This document shows positions 24,401 to 35,952 of a stretch of DNA of 64,000 bases, in pieces. A program made the translations under genes and the position numbers. Every line of letters starts with the position of its first letter. Position 1 is the first letter of the stretch. Below the pieces are notes generated by a model that had not been told where the DNA came from, did no database searches, and worked only from the letters and a program-made list of their open reading frames with translations. Origin of the DNA: Synaphobranchus kaupii (Eukaryota; Chordata; Actinopteri; Anguilliformes; Synaphobranchidae); assembly GCA_029718625.1 (NCBI GenBank), contig CM056387.1, forward strand, positions 32,744,105 to 32,808,104. The letters are read 5' to 3'.

Positions 24401-26125
24401 CTGAAACAGAGAAGATACCGATGGGTTCATTGATCGGCTTCGCTGAACGCTAAAACACGCATTAGCCTATATAAAAAAGTGCTACACGAATACATATTTT
24501 ATGGATAGCCTACAGATATATACAATATAAGAACCCAAACGTTTGCAACCTAACATTCCAGAGAAGCCTTATTTTCACCAACCTTAAAGTGACTAAAAAA
24601 TCGACTGAACGACGTTTTCTTCTACTGGTAATTTATATCGCGTAATTTACAAATGTTTTTGTTGTTGTTGTTGTTTCAAAGAAACCAGTCAGCGATCTTG
24701 CATCTTGAGGAATGCTTTCGTAACCGTAAAAAGATTATTCGGCTAGTTCATAAAAGTGGTAGACCTATAGTCTATATTATCTTTCAAAATTGACAATAAC
24801 TTGCCCTGTATTTTTTCAAAGTTAATATAACATGACAGTCGTACATCAAATGTCACAGTAAACTATTACAGAAAATATTTTTCTCCTAAATAATTGTCAG
24901 TAACACAATTATTGTTAAAAACAAAAGGACATTGTATTTCCTATGATTCTAAAAATATATATAAAATGAAATCTCAACAGTGAATTTTAACAGATACACA
25001 CAGAGATACATTTTGAGGAGAGGAGAGGCTGCAGGACACAGCTATAAGGGGCCAGTCAGGGAGATGGAGAGGGAGGAGCTTCTGCACTCAGCCAATAATA
25101 GTTTCCCAACAGAAGGGTTCAGCCAATAAGCTTCCCTGAGCAGACTTCCTAAAACAAATCAAATTGGACATACGGCCGCACACACGAACCTCAGGTGAGA
25201 TGAAATATACGTAGACAGACATTCTGTTTCTATGTTTATTCATATGACTAATAAGGACATTAATCAGATCTATCCCTTTAGTTATTGAGTTATATGTGTT
25301 AGTGTCAGGACTTAAATGTCGTGGTAATTAGTGAGGCCTTTGTGTACTCTGGGTAATGCAAGCTTTCATCAGTGAATGTTCTTTACAACATTCTCTGGAC
25401 AGATTATGTACTGGATTGGTAGTGTAGCATAAAGGTAAAGAACCCAGGCTTGTACCTTTGTAACACAGTTGTAGGTTTAATTACTCGGGAGGGCATTGCT
25501 ATTGTACCACTGAGCAAGATACTTACATTCAATTGCTTCAGTAAAATATCCAACAATGTAATGTACTGGATTCTCTTTCAGTGGAACTAGTAATGTAAAT
25601 TTGGCATTCTTAGCACGTTGGGGTTTAACACCTACGCTGTCAGAAAAAGTAGTACAATACGGGTCCGTTTTTGTTCACTAAGGTACAAATTCTGTTAATG
25701 CTCCCTCACTGGGTCATATTTGTACCTTAGAATACTAATCTAACAGGATAAACCGTAAAATAGGCGTAACTTTGATGGTAATGCCCAGGCCACTGTCAAA
25801 CCATTCTCGCCCTATAGGTACAATCTTTGCTCATTTCTTTCTGATAGTGCACAGTATACACAGAGATACCTAAAGGCTGACTGGTGGGATACAGTAAGCA
25901 ATGCTGTTACTGCAGATGCCACTGATTGTTGATGTTTGGTGTATTTTTCCTGACTGACTCTATATGCTGCTTGTAGTTTTCTTCAGCTTTAGAGACTGGA
26001 GACTTTTCTCTGTGAACATTACTCTGTAGATGAAGAGGCTCCACGGCTGAGAGATCCTGGTTCAACTTGAGTAAATGTACATCTCCTCTCCTTTCTGTAG
26101 CATTAAAGCAGAAGTGAAGCTCAGA
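24401..26125. other. Truncated J-C intron fused to V 5' flank (J1 deleted)
   Basis: Bases 24401-25011 match the J-C introns of the other clusters up to about 0.25 kb before where J should be. At about 25012 the sequence switches abruptly into a V promoter. No J-like CTTGGCCGAA or 23-bp RSS occurs before V10. Bases 25100-26125 are V flank, with a SINE remnant near 25415-25575 and a hairpin at 25678-25730. Confidence 0.8.
25012..25100 (-). promoter_or_regulatory. Orphan V promoter without a leader
   Basis: It carries the standard V promoter (TATA at plus 25043-25048, inverted CCAAT near 25090), but the leader exon and V exon that should follow are gone. They were lost in the same deletion that removed J1. 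Confidence 0.8.
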
Positions 26126-26153
26126 GGTTTTTGTCATGGTGTGAATCACTGTG

Positions 26154-26603
26154 ATACGTACTCTTTAGCAGAGCTGTCCCATGCTTTACAATAATACACT
26201 GCTGAGTCTCCTGCCCCCACATTGCTAATTATCAATTGATAATCTGATTTACTCTGATGAGTGGATTTGAAACGGCTGGAGGAGAATCCAGCTCCATGGG
26301 AGAGCTGCTAGAGTGATGGTAATACAACACATACTGAGGAACACTGCCAGGAACCTGCTTGTACAACCAGGCACCGTAATCAGTCACAGTCCCGAGGTTA
26401 CAGTCCATAGTGGCCGTATCTCCTTTACTCACTGTCAGAACAGGAGGCTTCTGTGTCACCACTGTCACTCCACTCACACCTGGGAAATAAGAGGTTGTTC
26501 ACAGTTACATGATTAATACATGTAAAAAATTTCAAATGAAATGGGTGAGTAGTGGATTCTTACATGAGAGCACAGTGATGAGAGTGCAGAGTGTCCCCAG
26601 CAT
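26154..26603 (-). pseudogene. Ig light-chain V gene V10, frameshifted
   Basis: The leader exon (26564-26603) is intact and the V exon is 26154-26479. Four bases are missing in the SSP-SYGAGF region, so the frame shifts to PMELDSPPAV and then stops. The conserved framework-2 Trp is also replaced by Leu (AWLYKQ). The RSS at 26126-26153 and TATA at plus 26695-26700 are intact. It is the only V left in the J-less cluster 1. Confidence 0.94.
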
Positions 26604-27187
26604 GTTGTCAGTGTGTGGTGTGAACGGCCCTTACTGTCCAGCTGAGAGATGAGCAGGTTGGAGTGTGAGGAGAGGAGAGGCTGCAGGACCCAGCTATAAG
26701 CGGCCGGTCAGGGAGATGGAGAGGGAGGAGCTTCTGTAATCAGCCAATCATAGTTTCCCAGCAGAAGGGTTCATCCAATAAGCTGCTCTGAGCAAACTTC
26801 CTAAAACAAATCTAATTGGAGATAAGGCCTCACCACATCTGTGAATCAAGTTGCTGATATGTTATTCAATCAATGTGTGAACATACTGTAGCCTTAGTAT
26901 GAACCTCAGGTGATATGAGATATAGACATTCTGTATCTATGTTTGTTCATGTCATTTAATAAGGACATTAATCAGATCTATCCCTTTAGTTATTAAGTAA
27001 TATGTGCTAATGTCAGCACTTAAACATCAGCATTGTATGTGGTAAGTAGTGAGGCCTTTGTGTTCCCTGGGTAATGGAAGCTTTCATCAGTGAATGTGCT
27101 TTACAACATTGTAGGCACACAGAGATTATGTACTGGATTTGTAGATCATTGAGCAAGATACACACATGTAGATCATTGAGCAAGATA
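26604..27187. other. V10 promoter and upstream flank
   Basis: V10 promoter at 26604-26760, then V 5' flank that matches 46298-46852. A 33-bp tandem duplication (atcattgagcaagatacaca type) lies at about 27142-27195. No gene is seen. Confidence 0.65.
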
Positions 27188-27723
27188 CACACATGGCCAA
27201 AAGTATATGGACACCTGCTTTTCCAACATCTTGTTCAAAAATCATGGGCATTAATATGGAGTTGGTCAGCCCTTTGCTGCTCCTCCACTCTCCTGGGAAG
27301 GCTTTCCACTAGATGTTAGAACATTTCTGCGAGGATTTGCTTCCATTCAGCCAGAAGAGCATTAGTGAGGTTGGGTACTGATGTTGGGTGATCAGGCCTT
27401 GCTCACAGTTGGCTTTCCAATCAATCCCAAAGGTGTTCAGTGGGGTTGAGGTCAGGGCTCTGTGTAGGCCAGTCAATTTATTCCACACCTATCTCGACAA
27501 ACCATTTCTGTATGGACCTTGCTTTGTATACAGGGGCATTGTCATGCTGGGACAGGAAAGGACCTTTCCCAAACTTTTGCCACAAAGTTGGAAGCACAGA
27601 ATTGTCTAGAATGTCACTGTATACTTTAGCATTAAGATTTGCCTTCACTGAAAGGGGCCTAGCCCAAACCGTGTAAAACAGCCCAAAACTAAGGGTTGTC
27701 CGGATACTTTTGGCTACAAAGTG
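27188..27723 (-). mobile_element. Internally deleted Tc1-like transposon, copy A
   Basis: 536 bp flanked by TA. The ends are inverted repeats sharing GGCCAAAAGTAT / AGCCAAAAGTAT and GGACA. Broken frames on the minus strand resemble the C-terminal half of Tc1 transposase, with recognisable SQHDNAP and WP-QSPDLNP-EHLWD blocks, but several stops and a large deletion make it inactive. Confidence 0.85.
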
Positions 27724-28449
27724 TACTTCAATTCAATTGCTTCAGTAAGATATCCAATAATGAAATGTACTGGATTCTCTTTCAGAGGAACTAGAAATGT
27801 AAATTTGGCGTCTTTCGCAGGTTGGGGTTTAACTTTTCTTTTGCGGGAGATATAGCACGTACATTGTCAGAAAAACTAGTACGATGCGGGTTTGTTTTTG
27901 TTCACTAAGGTACAATTTCTGTAAATGCTCCCTCATTGGGTCAAATTTGTACCTGTGAATACTAATCTAACAGGATAAACCATAAAATGGGTGCACCTTT
28001 GAGTGTAATGCCAGACCCAACTGTAAGGGGCCAGTAATGGATATGGAGAGGGAGGGGCTTCTGCACTCAGCCAATCACAGCAGCTCAGTATTCTTCCAAT
28101 GCATTAAGTGTGTGCACTGTTCATCCTCTCTGCTCTCTGTCCCACCTGTTTTAAAAGAAGCTCAGGGACAGCATTACACAGATATCACCTTAATTTATTC
28201 ATAACTGTCAGAACATATTCAGACTGGCAGCCCCACTTCATACCAACACATTCATATTTCTTGCTTTGGCTGTTGCAGTGTGATAATGTTGTTGCAACAT
28301 GAGAGAAACATTGTGAGAATGTTGCCAATGCTGCTCTCCCATTCCCATCCATACCAGTCTGTAGACAGTATTATAATTAGATTTATATTGCAATATGGCA
28401 ATGTTATTGCAACATTACAGTAACATTACTTGCACTCTGGTTCAGCTCC
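27724..28449. other. C2 3' flank with relict V promoter
   Basis: A hairpin block occupies about 27900-27957. At 28016-28085 is a decayed V promoter (TATA reduced to ctgtaagg) with no leader or V beside it. The remaining sequence is shared with 47398-48119. No gene is seen. Confidence 0.65.
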
Positions 28450-28650
28450 CCTCACACCTGCAGGTCTATGAACAGACATGGGGCTGTGCTTCTGAATTGT
28501 GAAAGGAGCTAAATTCACTCCCTCATTTGCATGACGCTATAAATAATGTGTGTAAATCCTGCAGGTGTGTCTCAGTTTCAGTAGCGGGGCTGTCGCCCTC
28601 TGCTGGATCAGCTTGGCTGGACCTGCTGCACCAGCTCATTCAAGCAGCCC
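28450..28650 (+). promoter_or_regulatory. Conserved 3' C module of cluster 2
   Basis: CACCTGCAGG, octamer ATTTGCAT at 28525-28532, TATAAATA at 28538-28545 and CAGGTG, in the same order and spacing as the other three modules. It lies 0.94 kb beyond the stop of C2. Candidate 3' enhancer or antisense promoter. Confidence 0.62.
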
Positions 28651-29251
28651 CCTCTCTACGACCCACTCAGTGAGAGAATGTATTTGAGACCCGCCCCTTA
28701 TTATAGAGTAGACTGGCAAGTTCAAATGTAGGAATTACAATGTATTTTTAAATATAATTTTGTGAATATAACCACACTTACACCATAACAGTGCAATACT
28801 GTAACCAATTTTATTGGTGTGAATTTCAATGGATAGACAAAGGACCTATTTTTTTTCCTGTGTATCTCGCAACCCTCTTAAGCCATTCCAATATAGCGGG
28901 TCAGAAAGTTTAGGAAAGTCTGCAACCGTGTTCCTGGAGAGCCGCAGATTTACTGGGTTTTTTTTTTCTCCTTACAATCAGCAACCAATTATTCACCAAG
29001 AAACCAGGTGAGTGGGGTGATCTGTGTAATTATTTGCTTTAATGTATCTATTAAGTGCAGTAAAAAGGAAGACGAGCAGAGCGTGTGGTTCTCTATGACC
29101 AGGGCTGCAGACTCTTGCTTTTGATTCTGATAAACAAACTGTGTTGTGCGCTAATGTCTCTACACAAAGATTTAATTTTGTAACATTTCTGCCTGTTAAA
29201 AACAAATGTATATAAACAAATAAAATGCTACATTTTAAACATGCAACGGTC

Positions 29252-29257
29252 TTTATT
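29252..29257 (-). terminator. Polyadenylation signal of C2
   Basis: AATAAA on the minus strand about 0.21 kb after the C2 stop, within a conserved block (GGTCTTTATTGAA on plus) shared with C3 and C4. Confidence 0.75.
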
Positions 29258-29468
29258 GAATTACTACACTCAATCCAAACACAAAGATAACAAAACACGT
29301 TGATTAAATGCATAAAAAACGTTAACCTTGAAAGTCTATTCCTGAAATATTCTTAAGTAATTGCAATAAATCATTTTACAGACAATGGGTTGCTAGACTA
29401 ATACAGATGGAAAAGCAAGCTGATGAACATAAAATTAAAATAAAATTGCGTCACATAACAGCTACAGT

Positions 29469-29788
29469 TTACTCACTACAATCAGACTTTTTGAGACTTT
29501 TCTCATATTTTTTAGACCCGACAGATACTTCACAGGTAAAGACGCGGTCGCTAATCCATTCGGAGGACTTGATGGTTAAGAAGCTGCTCAAACCGAATGT
29601 TTTGTCGGGTTTCTGTTGGGCGGCGCTGGTGAAAACCCCGCCAGTAACTGGACTCCCGTTCGATGTCCAGCTGACATCAGCGAACCAAACAGGCATCTGC
29701 GCCAGGCACACCAGCGTGGCTTTGTCTCTCTTCAGATCCTCACTGGATGGAGGCAGGAGAGAGAGTGTAGGCGCAGCAAGAGAAGAGT
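29469..29788 (-). CDS. Ig light-chain constant exon C2
   Basis: 320-bp exon completing a split Asp codon from J, giving 106 residues. It is a C1-set Ig domain with Cys28 (TLVCLAQ), Trp41 (DVSWTS), Cys86 (VFTCEVS) and terminal Cys104 in SDCSE for the heavy-chain bond. Acceptor TTTTTCAG and stop TAA are intact. Compared with C3 and C4 it differs at, for example, EDLKRD, AAQQKP and KKYEK. The J2-C2 intron is 858 bp. Most likely the sigma (L2) class; a lambda-like class is the alternative. Confidence 0.95.
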
Positions 29789-30646
29789 CTGAAAAAGAGA
29801 AGACATTGTTGGGCTCAGCGATCGGCTTCGCATACTGAACGCTATAACACGCGTTATGTAAAATAAAAGCTACACGCAAAAGATAATATTTTATGGATAG
29901 CCTACAGATCCAATACAAGAACCCAACCTTTGCAACCGAACATGATAACCTTTATTTTCACCAACATTAAAGTGACAGAAAAATCGACTGAACGACGTTT
30001 TCTACGACTGGTGATTTCTCTCACGTCATTTTAAATAATTTTTTTTACAGCCAATATGCATATTATTGTTTAAAATAAATAAGGCAGTGATCTTACATCT
30101 TGAGGATGAATAGCCTTCCTATCTTCGTATCTCACACATAATCAGTAATTTAGTTTAGGTGTTAGCTACCGTGAAAGATTATTAGTTCATTAAAATGGTT
30201 TTTATATATAGGCTAATCTTTCAAAAAATTTTCAAAGGACAATAACTTGCCCTGTATTTTTTTAAAGTCAATATGACGTGACAGTCAGAGGCTACAACAA
30301 ATTTTACAGTAAGCTATTTCAGAAAACATTTTTTTTTCAAAAGTAATTTGTAGTGACACAATGATTATTAAAAACAAAGCACATATTTTATGCATATAAT
30401 ATATGTATATATATATATATATATGAGGAAAATAAAATTTAACACCCATTGCGAAGTACTTCTTTCTGGTGTGACGCATGAAACTTGTATTTCAACAGTG
30501 AATTGTAACAGACGCACACAGAGCTGCATTTGATAAATTATCAAACCTCCTATTAAAATCCAATAGGTTATGTCAGACAATAAAGCACAATGGCATGGAC
30601 ATCTGCATATTGAAAAGAGTTTTCAAATAAAAGTAAAGAGACTTAC
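29789..30646 (-). other. J2-C2 intron
   Basis: 858-bp intron with GTAAGT donor and TTTTTCAG acceptor. It has an AT dinucleotide run at about 30400-30424 absent from the other clusters. I see no perfect octamer or clear kappa-B site in it. Confidence 0.8.
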
Positions 30647-30680
30647 CAGTGACAATCAGCTTAGTTCCTTGGCCGAATAC
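30647..30680 (-). CDS. Ig light-chain joining segment J2
   Basis: 34 bp encoding VFGQGTKLIVT plus the first base of the Asp codon finished by C2. It has the FGxG motif and donor GTAAGT. It differs from J3 and J4 by Ile for Thr in KL-I/T-VT. Confidence 0.96.
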
Positions 30681-30719
30681 CACAGTGATACAAATGATGT
30701 ACACCCCCGTACAAAAACC
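30681..30719 (-). promoter_or_regulatory. J2 recombination signal, 23-bp spacer
   Basis: Nonamer GGTTTTTGT (plus 30711-30719), a spacer of exactly 23 bp, and heptamer CACTGTG (plus 30681-30687). It pairs with the 12-bp V signals under the 12/23 rule. Confidence 0.96.
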
Positions 30720-30789
30720 TCAGCTCAGTTTGAGCACAGCAAGAGGGAACTGAAACACACCATGGACACAACTCTGAACTCAAATGCAC

Positions 30790-32431
30790 ATCCATAATTC
30801 CCAATCAGAAACTCCCTAAATATATACAGCACATTTGTAATTCCGTATCAGAACCCACCTATACATCTCTACAGCACATCTGTAATTCACAATCAGAACC
30901 AAAATGTCAATCTCTACAGCACATCTGTAATTCCATAACACAACCCACATGTAAATCTCTACCGCACATCTGTAATTCCCTAACAGAACCCACAGGTAAA
31001 TCTCTACAGCACATCTGTAATTCCCTAACAGAACCCAAATATAACTCTCGACAGCACATCTGTAATTCCCTATCAGAATCCTCCTATACATCTCTACAGC
31101 ACATCTGTAATTCCCTATCAGAATCCTCCTATACATCTCTACACTGTAGAGATGTATAGGAGGATTCTGATAGGGAATTACAGATGTGCTGTAGAGTCTA
31201 CAGCACATCTGTAATTCCCTATCAGAATCCACCTATATATCTCTACAGAACATCTGTAATTCCCTATCAGAATCCACCTATACAGCTCTACAGCACATCT
31301 GTAATTCCCTATCAGAATCCACCTATATATCTCTACAGAACATCTGTAATTCCCTATCAGAATCCACCTATACAGCTCTACAGCACATCTGTAATTCCCT
31401 ATCAGAATCCACCTATACATCTCTACAGCACATCTGTAATTCCCTATCAGAATCCACCTATACATCTCTACAGCACATCTGTAATTCCCTATCAGAATCC
31501 ACCTATACATCTCTACAGCACATCTGTAATTCCCTATCAGAATCCATCTATACATCTCTACAGCACATCTGTAATTCCCCATCAGAATCCTCCTATACAT
31601 CTCTACAGCACATCTGTAATTCCCTATCAGAATCCACCTATACATCTCTACAGAACATCTGTAATTCCCTATCAGAATCCACCTATATATCTCTACAGAA
31701 CATCTGTAATTCCCTATCAGAATCCACCTATACATCTCTACAGCACATCTGTAATTCCCTATCAGAATCCACCTATACATCTCTACAGCACATCTGTAAT
31801 TCCCTATCAGAATCCACCTATACATCGCTACAGCACATCTGTAATTCCCTATCAGAATCCACCTATACATCTCTACAGCACATCTGTAATTCCCTATCAG
31901 AATCCACCTATACATCTCTACAGCACATCTGTAATTCCCTATCAGAATCCATCTATACATCTCTACAGCACATCTGTAATTCCCTATCAGAATCCTCCTA
32001 TACATCTCTACAGCACATCTGTAATTCCCTATCAGAATCCACCTATACATCTCTACAGCTCATCTGTAATTCCCTATCAGAATCCTCCTATAGATTTCTA
32101 CAGCACATCTGCAATTCCCTATCATAATCCACCTATACATCACTACAGCATATCTGTAATTCCCTATCAGAATCCTCCTATAGATCTCTACAGCACATCT
32201 GTAATTCCCTATCAGAATCCACCTATACATCTCTACAGAACATCTGTAATTCCCTATCAGAATCCACCTATATATCTCTACAGAACATCTGTAATTCCCT
32301 ATCAGAATCCACCTATACATCTCTACAGCACATCTGTAATTCCCTATCAGAATCCACCTATACATCTCTACAGCACATCTGTAATTCCCTATCAGAATCC
32401 ACCTATACATCTCTACAGCTCATCTGTAATT
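30790..32431. repeat. 45-bp minisatellite 5' of J2, left array
   Basis: About 36 tandem units of 45 bp, each beginning near CAGCACATCTGTAATTCCCT; units close to J2 are the most diverged. Because 45 is a multiple of three, long frames stay open on both strands (15-residue unit with PYQNPPI), but this is a by-product, not a gene. Every unit carries CATCTG, an E-box core. It starts about 70 bp from the J2 nonamer. Confidence 0.95.
31145..31197. repeat. Inverted minisatellite unit (hairpin)
   Basis: One unit runs in reverse orientation between forward units, starting ctgtagagatgtatagg and ending gatgtgctgtagag. Together with the forward unit on its left it forms a long, nearly perfect palindrome. 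Confidence 0.88.
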
Positions 32432-32432
32432 C

Positions 32433-34200
32433 ATTACATTACATTAAATTACATTTATTTAGCAGACGCTTTTATCCAAAGCGACGTACAGTAAGTGCGT
32501 ACAGAGACATCATCATCATTACAGAACAGACAAGGCAAAGCACATCCTTTGCATAATGTAGCAGCTATCCCTAGCAATGAACGTTGACTGTAGTTCACAG
32601 TAAGCTGTGGGAAAATCAGCAACACCACACTTTCATTCCAAATACTATTATAAACTATACTATTATAAACCATTCCAAATACTATTATAAACTATGCTAT
32701 TATAAACCATTCCAAATACTATTATAAACTATACTATTATAAACCATTCCAAATACTATTATAAACTATGCTATTATAAACCATTCCAAATACTATTATA
32801 AACTATAATAAACAGACAGGAAAACACAGGGAACAGGGAACTGATATTCCTAGGTGAGGATATCAGTCAAGGTGGAGTCTGAAGAGGTGTGTCTTCAGGC
32901 CTCGACGGAATGCAGGCAGGGTTGGAGTAGAACGTAGGGGAATGGGAAGTTCATTCCACCACTGAGGTGTTAATGTGGAAAAACTCCGCAGTCGGGACAA
33001 GCGAGAGCCTTTGACACGGAGGGGGGGAAGTGCCAGTCGCCCTGCTGTAGAAGAGCGAAGTGGTCGAGCAGGAACATAGTTCTGGATTAAGTCCTGCAGG
33101 TAGGCGGGGCCTGTCCTATTTGCTGCAGTGTAGGCCAGGGTCAGAACTTTGAACCTGATCCTGGCTGCAACTGGCAGCCAGTGGAGAGACCTCAGCAGGG
33201 GGGTTACGTGGGAAAATTTTGGGAGGTTGAACACAAGCCGGGCAGCTGCATTCTGGATGAGTTGAAGAGGCAGAATGGCGCAGGCCGGTAGGCTTGCGAG
33301 CAGGGAGTTGCAGTAGTCCAGGCGTGAGGTCACCATGGTCTGGACAAGAAGCTGGGTGGAGTAGGTGGTCAGGTACGGTCGAATCCTCCTGATGTTGTAC
33401 AGGAGGAACCTGCAGGACCGTGCCGTCGCCCTGATGTGCTCTTTGAAGTCCAGCCAGTCGTCCAGGACCACCCCCAGGTTCCTTGCAGAGCGGGAGGCAG
33501 CCACCACGGTCCCATCAACGGTGATGGAGAGGTCATGTAGTGGGGAGGTCTTGTACGGCATGAAGAGGAGCTCTGTCTTGTCAAGGTTGAGCTTCCGGTG
33601 ATGGGTAGCCATCCACTCAGAGATGTCAGTCAGACAAGCAGATATCCTCTCCTTAACCTGTGGGGTAGAGGGAGGGAAAGAGAGGAAGAGTTGAGTATCG
33701 TCAGCATAGCTATGGTATGAGAAGCCATGTGAATGGATTACTGAGCCAAGAGACTTATTATACATAGAGAACAGCAGAGGACCCAGTACAGATCCCTGCG
33801 GGACTCCTGTAGACAGGGGACGGGGAGCAGAGACGGAACCCTTCCAGGAGACTTGGTAGGATCTATCAGTGAGGTACGATACAAACCAAGAGAGGGCAGT
33901 TCCAGAAATGCCCATCTCAGCGAGTGTGGAGATCAGGAGTTTGTGGTTGACCGTGTCGAATGCCGTAGACAGGTCAAGGAGAATCAGAACAGAGGAGAGG
34001 GAGGAGGCTCTAGCAGTGGCGAGTGCCTCAGTCACAGCCAGGAGAGCAGTTTCGGTGGAATGGCCGGTTCTGAAGCCAGACTGATGCGGGTCAAGCAGGT
34101 TGTTCTGGTGGAGAAAAACAGACAGTTGGTTAAGGACAGCACGTTCAAGTGTTTTGGACAGGAAGGGCAAGAGAGATACAGGACGGTAGTTCCTGACATC
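32433..34200 (-). mobile_element. 5'-truncated L2-type LINE inside the minisatellite
   Basis: The minus frame from 34200 to a stop at 32863 encodes about 445 residues of reverse transcriptase without a stop. Motifs in order: NYRPVSLLP, SGFRTGHSTETALL, LDLSTAFDTVNH, GVPQGSVLGP and catalytic YADD. The endonuclease and the start of the protein are missing. The 3' UTR ends in CTTTGGATAAAAGCGTCTGC and ATGTAATGTAATG repeats, the tail of fish L2/CR1-like LINEs. The frame is accidentally open into the upstream minisatellite, making an apparent 547-residue fusion. Confidence 0.92.
32633..32812. repeat. 37-bp tandem repeat in the LINE 3' UTR
   Basis: About five copies of a 37-bp unit starting cattccaaatactattataa, alternating between a tatac and a tatgc variant. 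Non-coding. Confidence 0.88.
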
Positions 34201-35318
34201 CCTATCAGAATTCCCTATCAGAATCCTCCTATAGATCTCTACAGCACATCTGCAATTCCCTATCATAATCCACCTATACATCACTACAGCATATCTGTAA
34301 TTCCCTATCAGAATCCTCCTATACATCTCTACAGCACATCTGTAATTCCCTATCAGAATCCACCTATACATCTCTACAGAACATCTGTAATTCCCTATCA
34401 GAATCCACCTATATATCTCTACAGAACATCTGTAATACCCTATCAGAATCCACCTATACATCTCTACAGCACATCTGTAATTCCCTATCAGAAACCACCT
34501 ATACATCTCTACAGCTCATCTGTAATTCCCTATCAGAATCCTCCTATAGATTTCTACAGCACATCTGCAATTCCCTATCATAATCCACCTATACATCACT
34601 ACAGCATATCTGTAATTCCCTATCAGAATCCTCCTATACATCTCTACAGCACATCTGTAATTCCCTATCAGAATCCACCTATACATCTCTACAGAACATC
34701 TGTAATTCCCTATCAGAATCCACCTATATATCTCTACAGAACATCTGTAATTCCCTATCAGAATCCACCTATACATCTCTACAGCACATCTGTAATTCCC
34801 TATCAGAATCCACCTATACATCTCTACAGCACATCTGTAATTCCCTATCAGAAACCACCTATACATCTCTACAGCTCATCTGTAATTCCCTATCAGAATC
34901 CTCCTATAGATTTCTACAGCACATCTGCAATTCCCTATCATAATCCACCTATACATCACTACAGCATATCTGTAATTCCCTATCAGAATCCTCCTATACA
35001 TCTCTACAGCACATCTGTAATTCCCTATCAGAATCCACCTATACATCTCTACAGAACATCTGTAATTCCCTATCAGAATCCACCTATATATCTCTACAGA
35101 ACATCTGTAATTCCCTATCAGAATCCACCTATACATCTCTACAGCACATCTGTAATTCCCTATCAGAATCCACCTATACATCTCTACAGCACATCTGTAA
35201 TTCCCTATCAGAATCCACCTATACATCTCTACAGCACATCTGTAATTCCCTATCAGAATCCACCTATACATCTCTACAGCACATCTGTTATTCCCTATCA
35301 GAATCCACCTATCCACCT
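34201..35318. repeat. 45-bp minisatellite 5' of J2, right array
   Basis: About 25 more units of the same 45-bp repeat. A higher-order pattern is visible: a variant unit with gatttctacagcacatctgc recurs at about 34547 and 34907, 360 bp (eight units) apart. The repeat phase is continuous across the LINE insertion. Confidence 0.93.
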
Positions 35319-35490
35319 ATATACGTATATTATGGGGAAGAAATACTACTGTGAATTCTTACTATTCTACTGATGAAATGGCTTCCGGGTCTGAGAGATC
35401 CTGTTTTACTGGATAAACTGTGAGATTTCTGAAGCAACTTTAAAGCAGAAGTGAAGCTCAGAGGTTTTTGTCATGGTGTGAATCACTGTG

Positions 35491-35952
35491 ATACAGCTGC
35501 ACTAGCAGAGCTGTCCCATGTGTAACAGTAATACACTGCTGAGTCTCCTGCCTCCACATTAGTAATTATTAACTGATAATCTGTGTTACTCTGGGTTGTG
35601 GAGGTAAAGTGGCTGGAGGAGAAACCAGCTCCATAGCTGGGAGAGCTCTGAGCGTGAAAGTAATTCAACACATACTGAGGAGCACTGCCTGGAACCAGCT
35701 TGTACCAGTAAACATAGTTTTCATGTCGGGCAACATTACAGTCAAAAATGGCCTTCTGTCCTTTTGTCAGACTCATAATTGTGGGTTTCTGTGTCAAAAT
35801 CTTCTGTCCACTGACACCTGTTCAGAAACAAAACACTAAACATAATCAAAAATGCAACATGCATGACAGCCATTCAAATTCTTCATAAGTTTTTGGAAGA
35901 TAAATTTCTTACATGAGAGCACAGTGATGAGAGTGCAGAGTGTCCCCAGCAT
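35491..35952 (-). CDS. Ig light-chain V gene V11, J-proximal subgroup
   Basis: The leader exon is 35913-35952 and the V exon 35491-35817. The mature start is SGQKILTQKPTIM rather than SGVTVVTQKPPVL, and CDR1 is NVARHENYVYWYK. Canonical Cys (IFDCN), Trp and Cys are present; CDR3 is YTWDSSASAA. The RSS is 35463-35490 with 12-bp spacer; TATA is at plus 36044-36049. With V17 it forms a separate subgroup occupying the position nearest J. It lies 4.7 kb from J2 because of the minisatellite and LINE. Confidence 0.93.

Noticed and set aside
29469..29788. Kappa or lambda isotype for the C exons
   Set aside because: Lambda V genes normally carry 23-bp and lambda J 12-bp spacers, the reverse of this locus. 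Kappa shares the V-12/J-23 arrangement, so it is excluded only by V-domain character; sigma is preferred, not proven.
31184..32494. Open frame of 436 residues made of a 15-residue repeat, and matching long frames on the other strand and at 33853-35373
   Set aside because: It is the 45-bp minisatellite, whose period is a multiple of three and so stays open on both strands. There is no signal peptide, splice context or conservation at J3 and J4.
30790..35318. CRISPR-like array
   Set aside because: Units are directly contiguous 45-bp tandem repeats with no unique spacers, in a vertebrate Ig locus.
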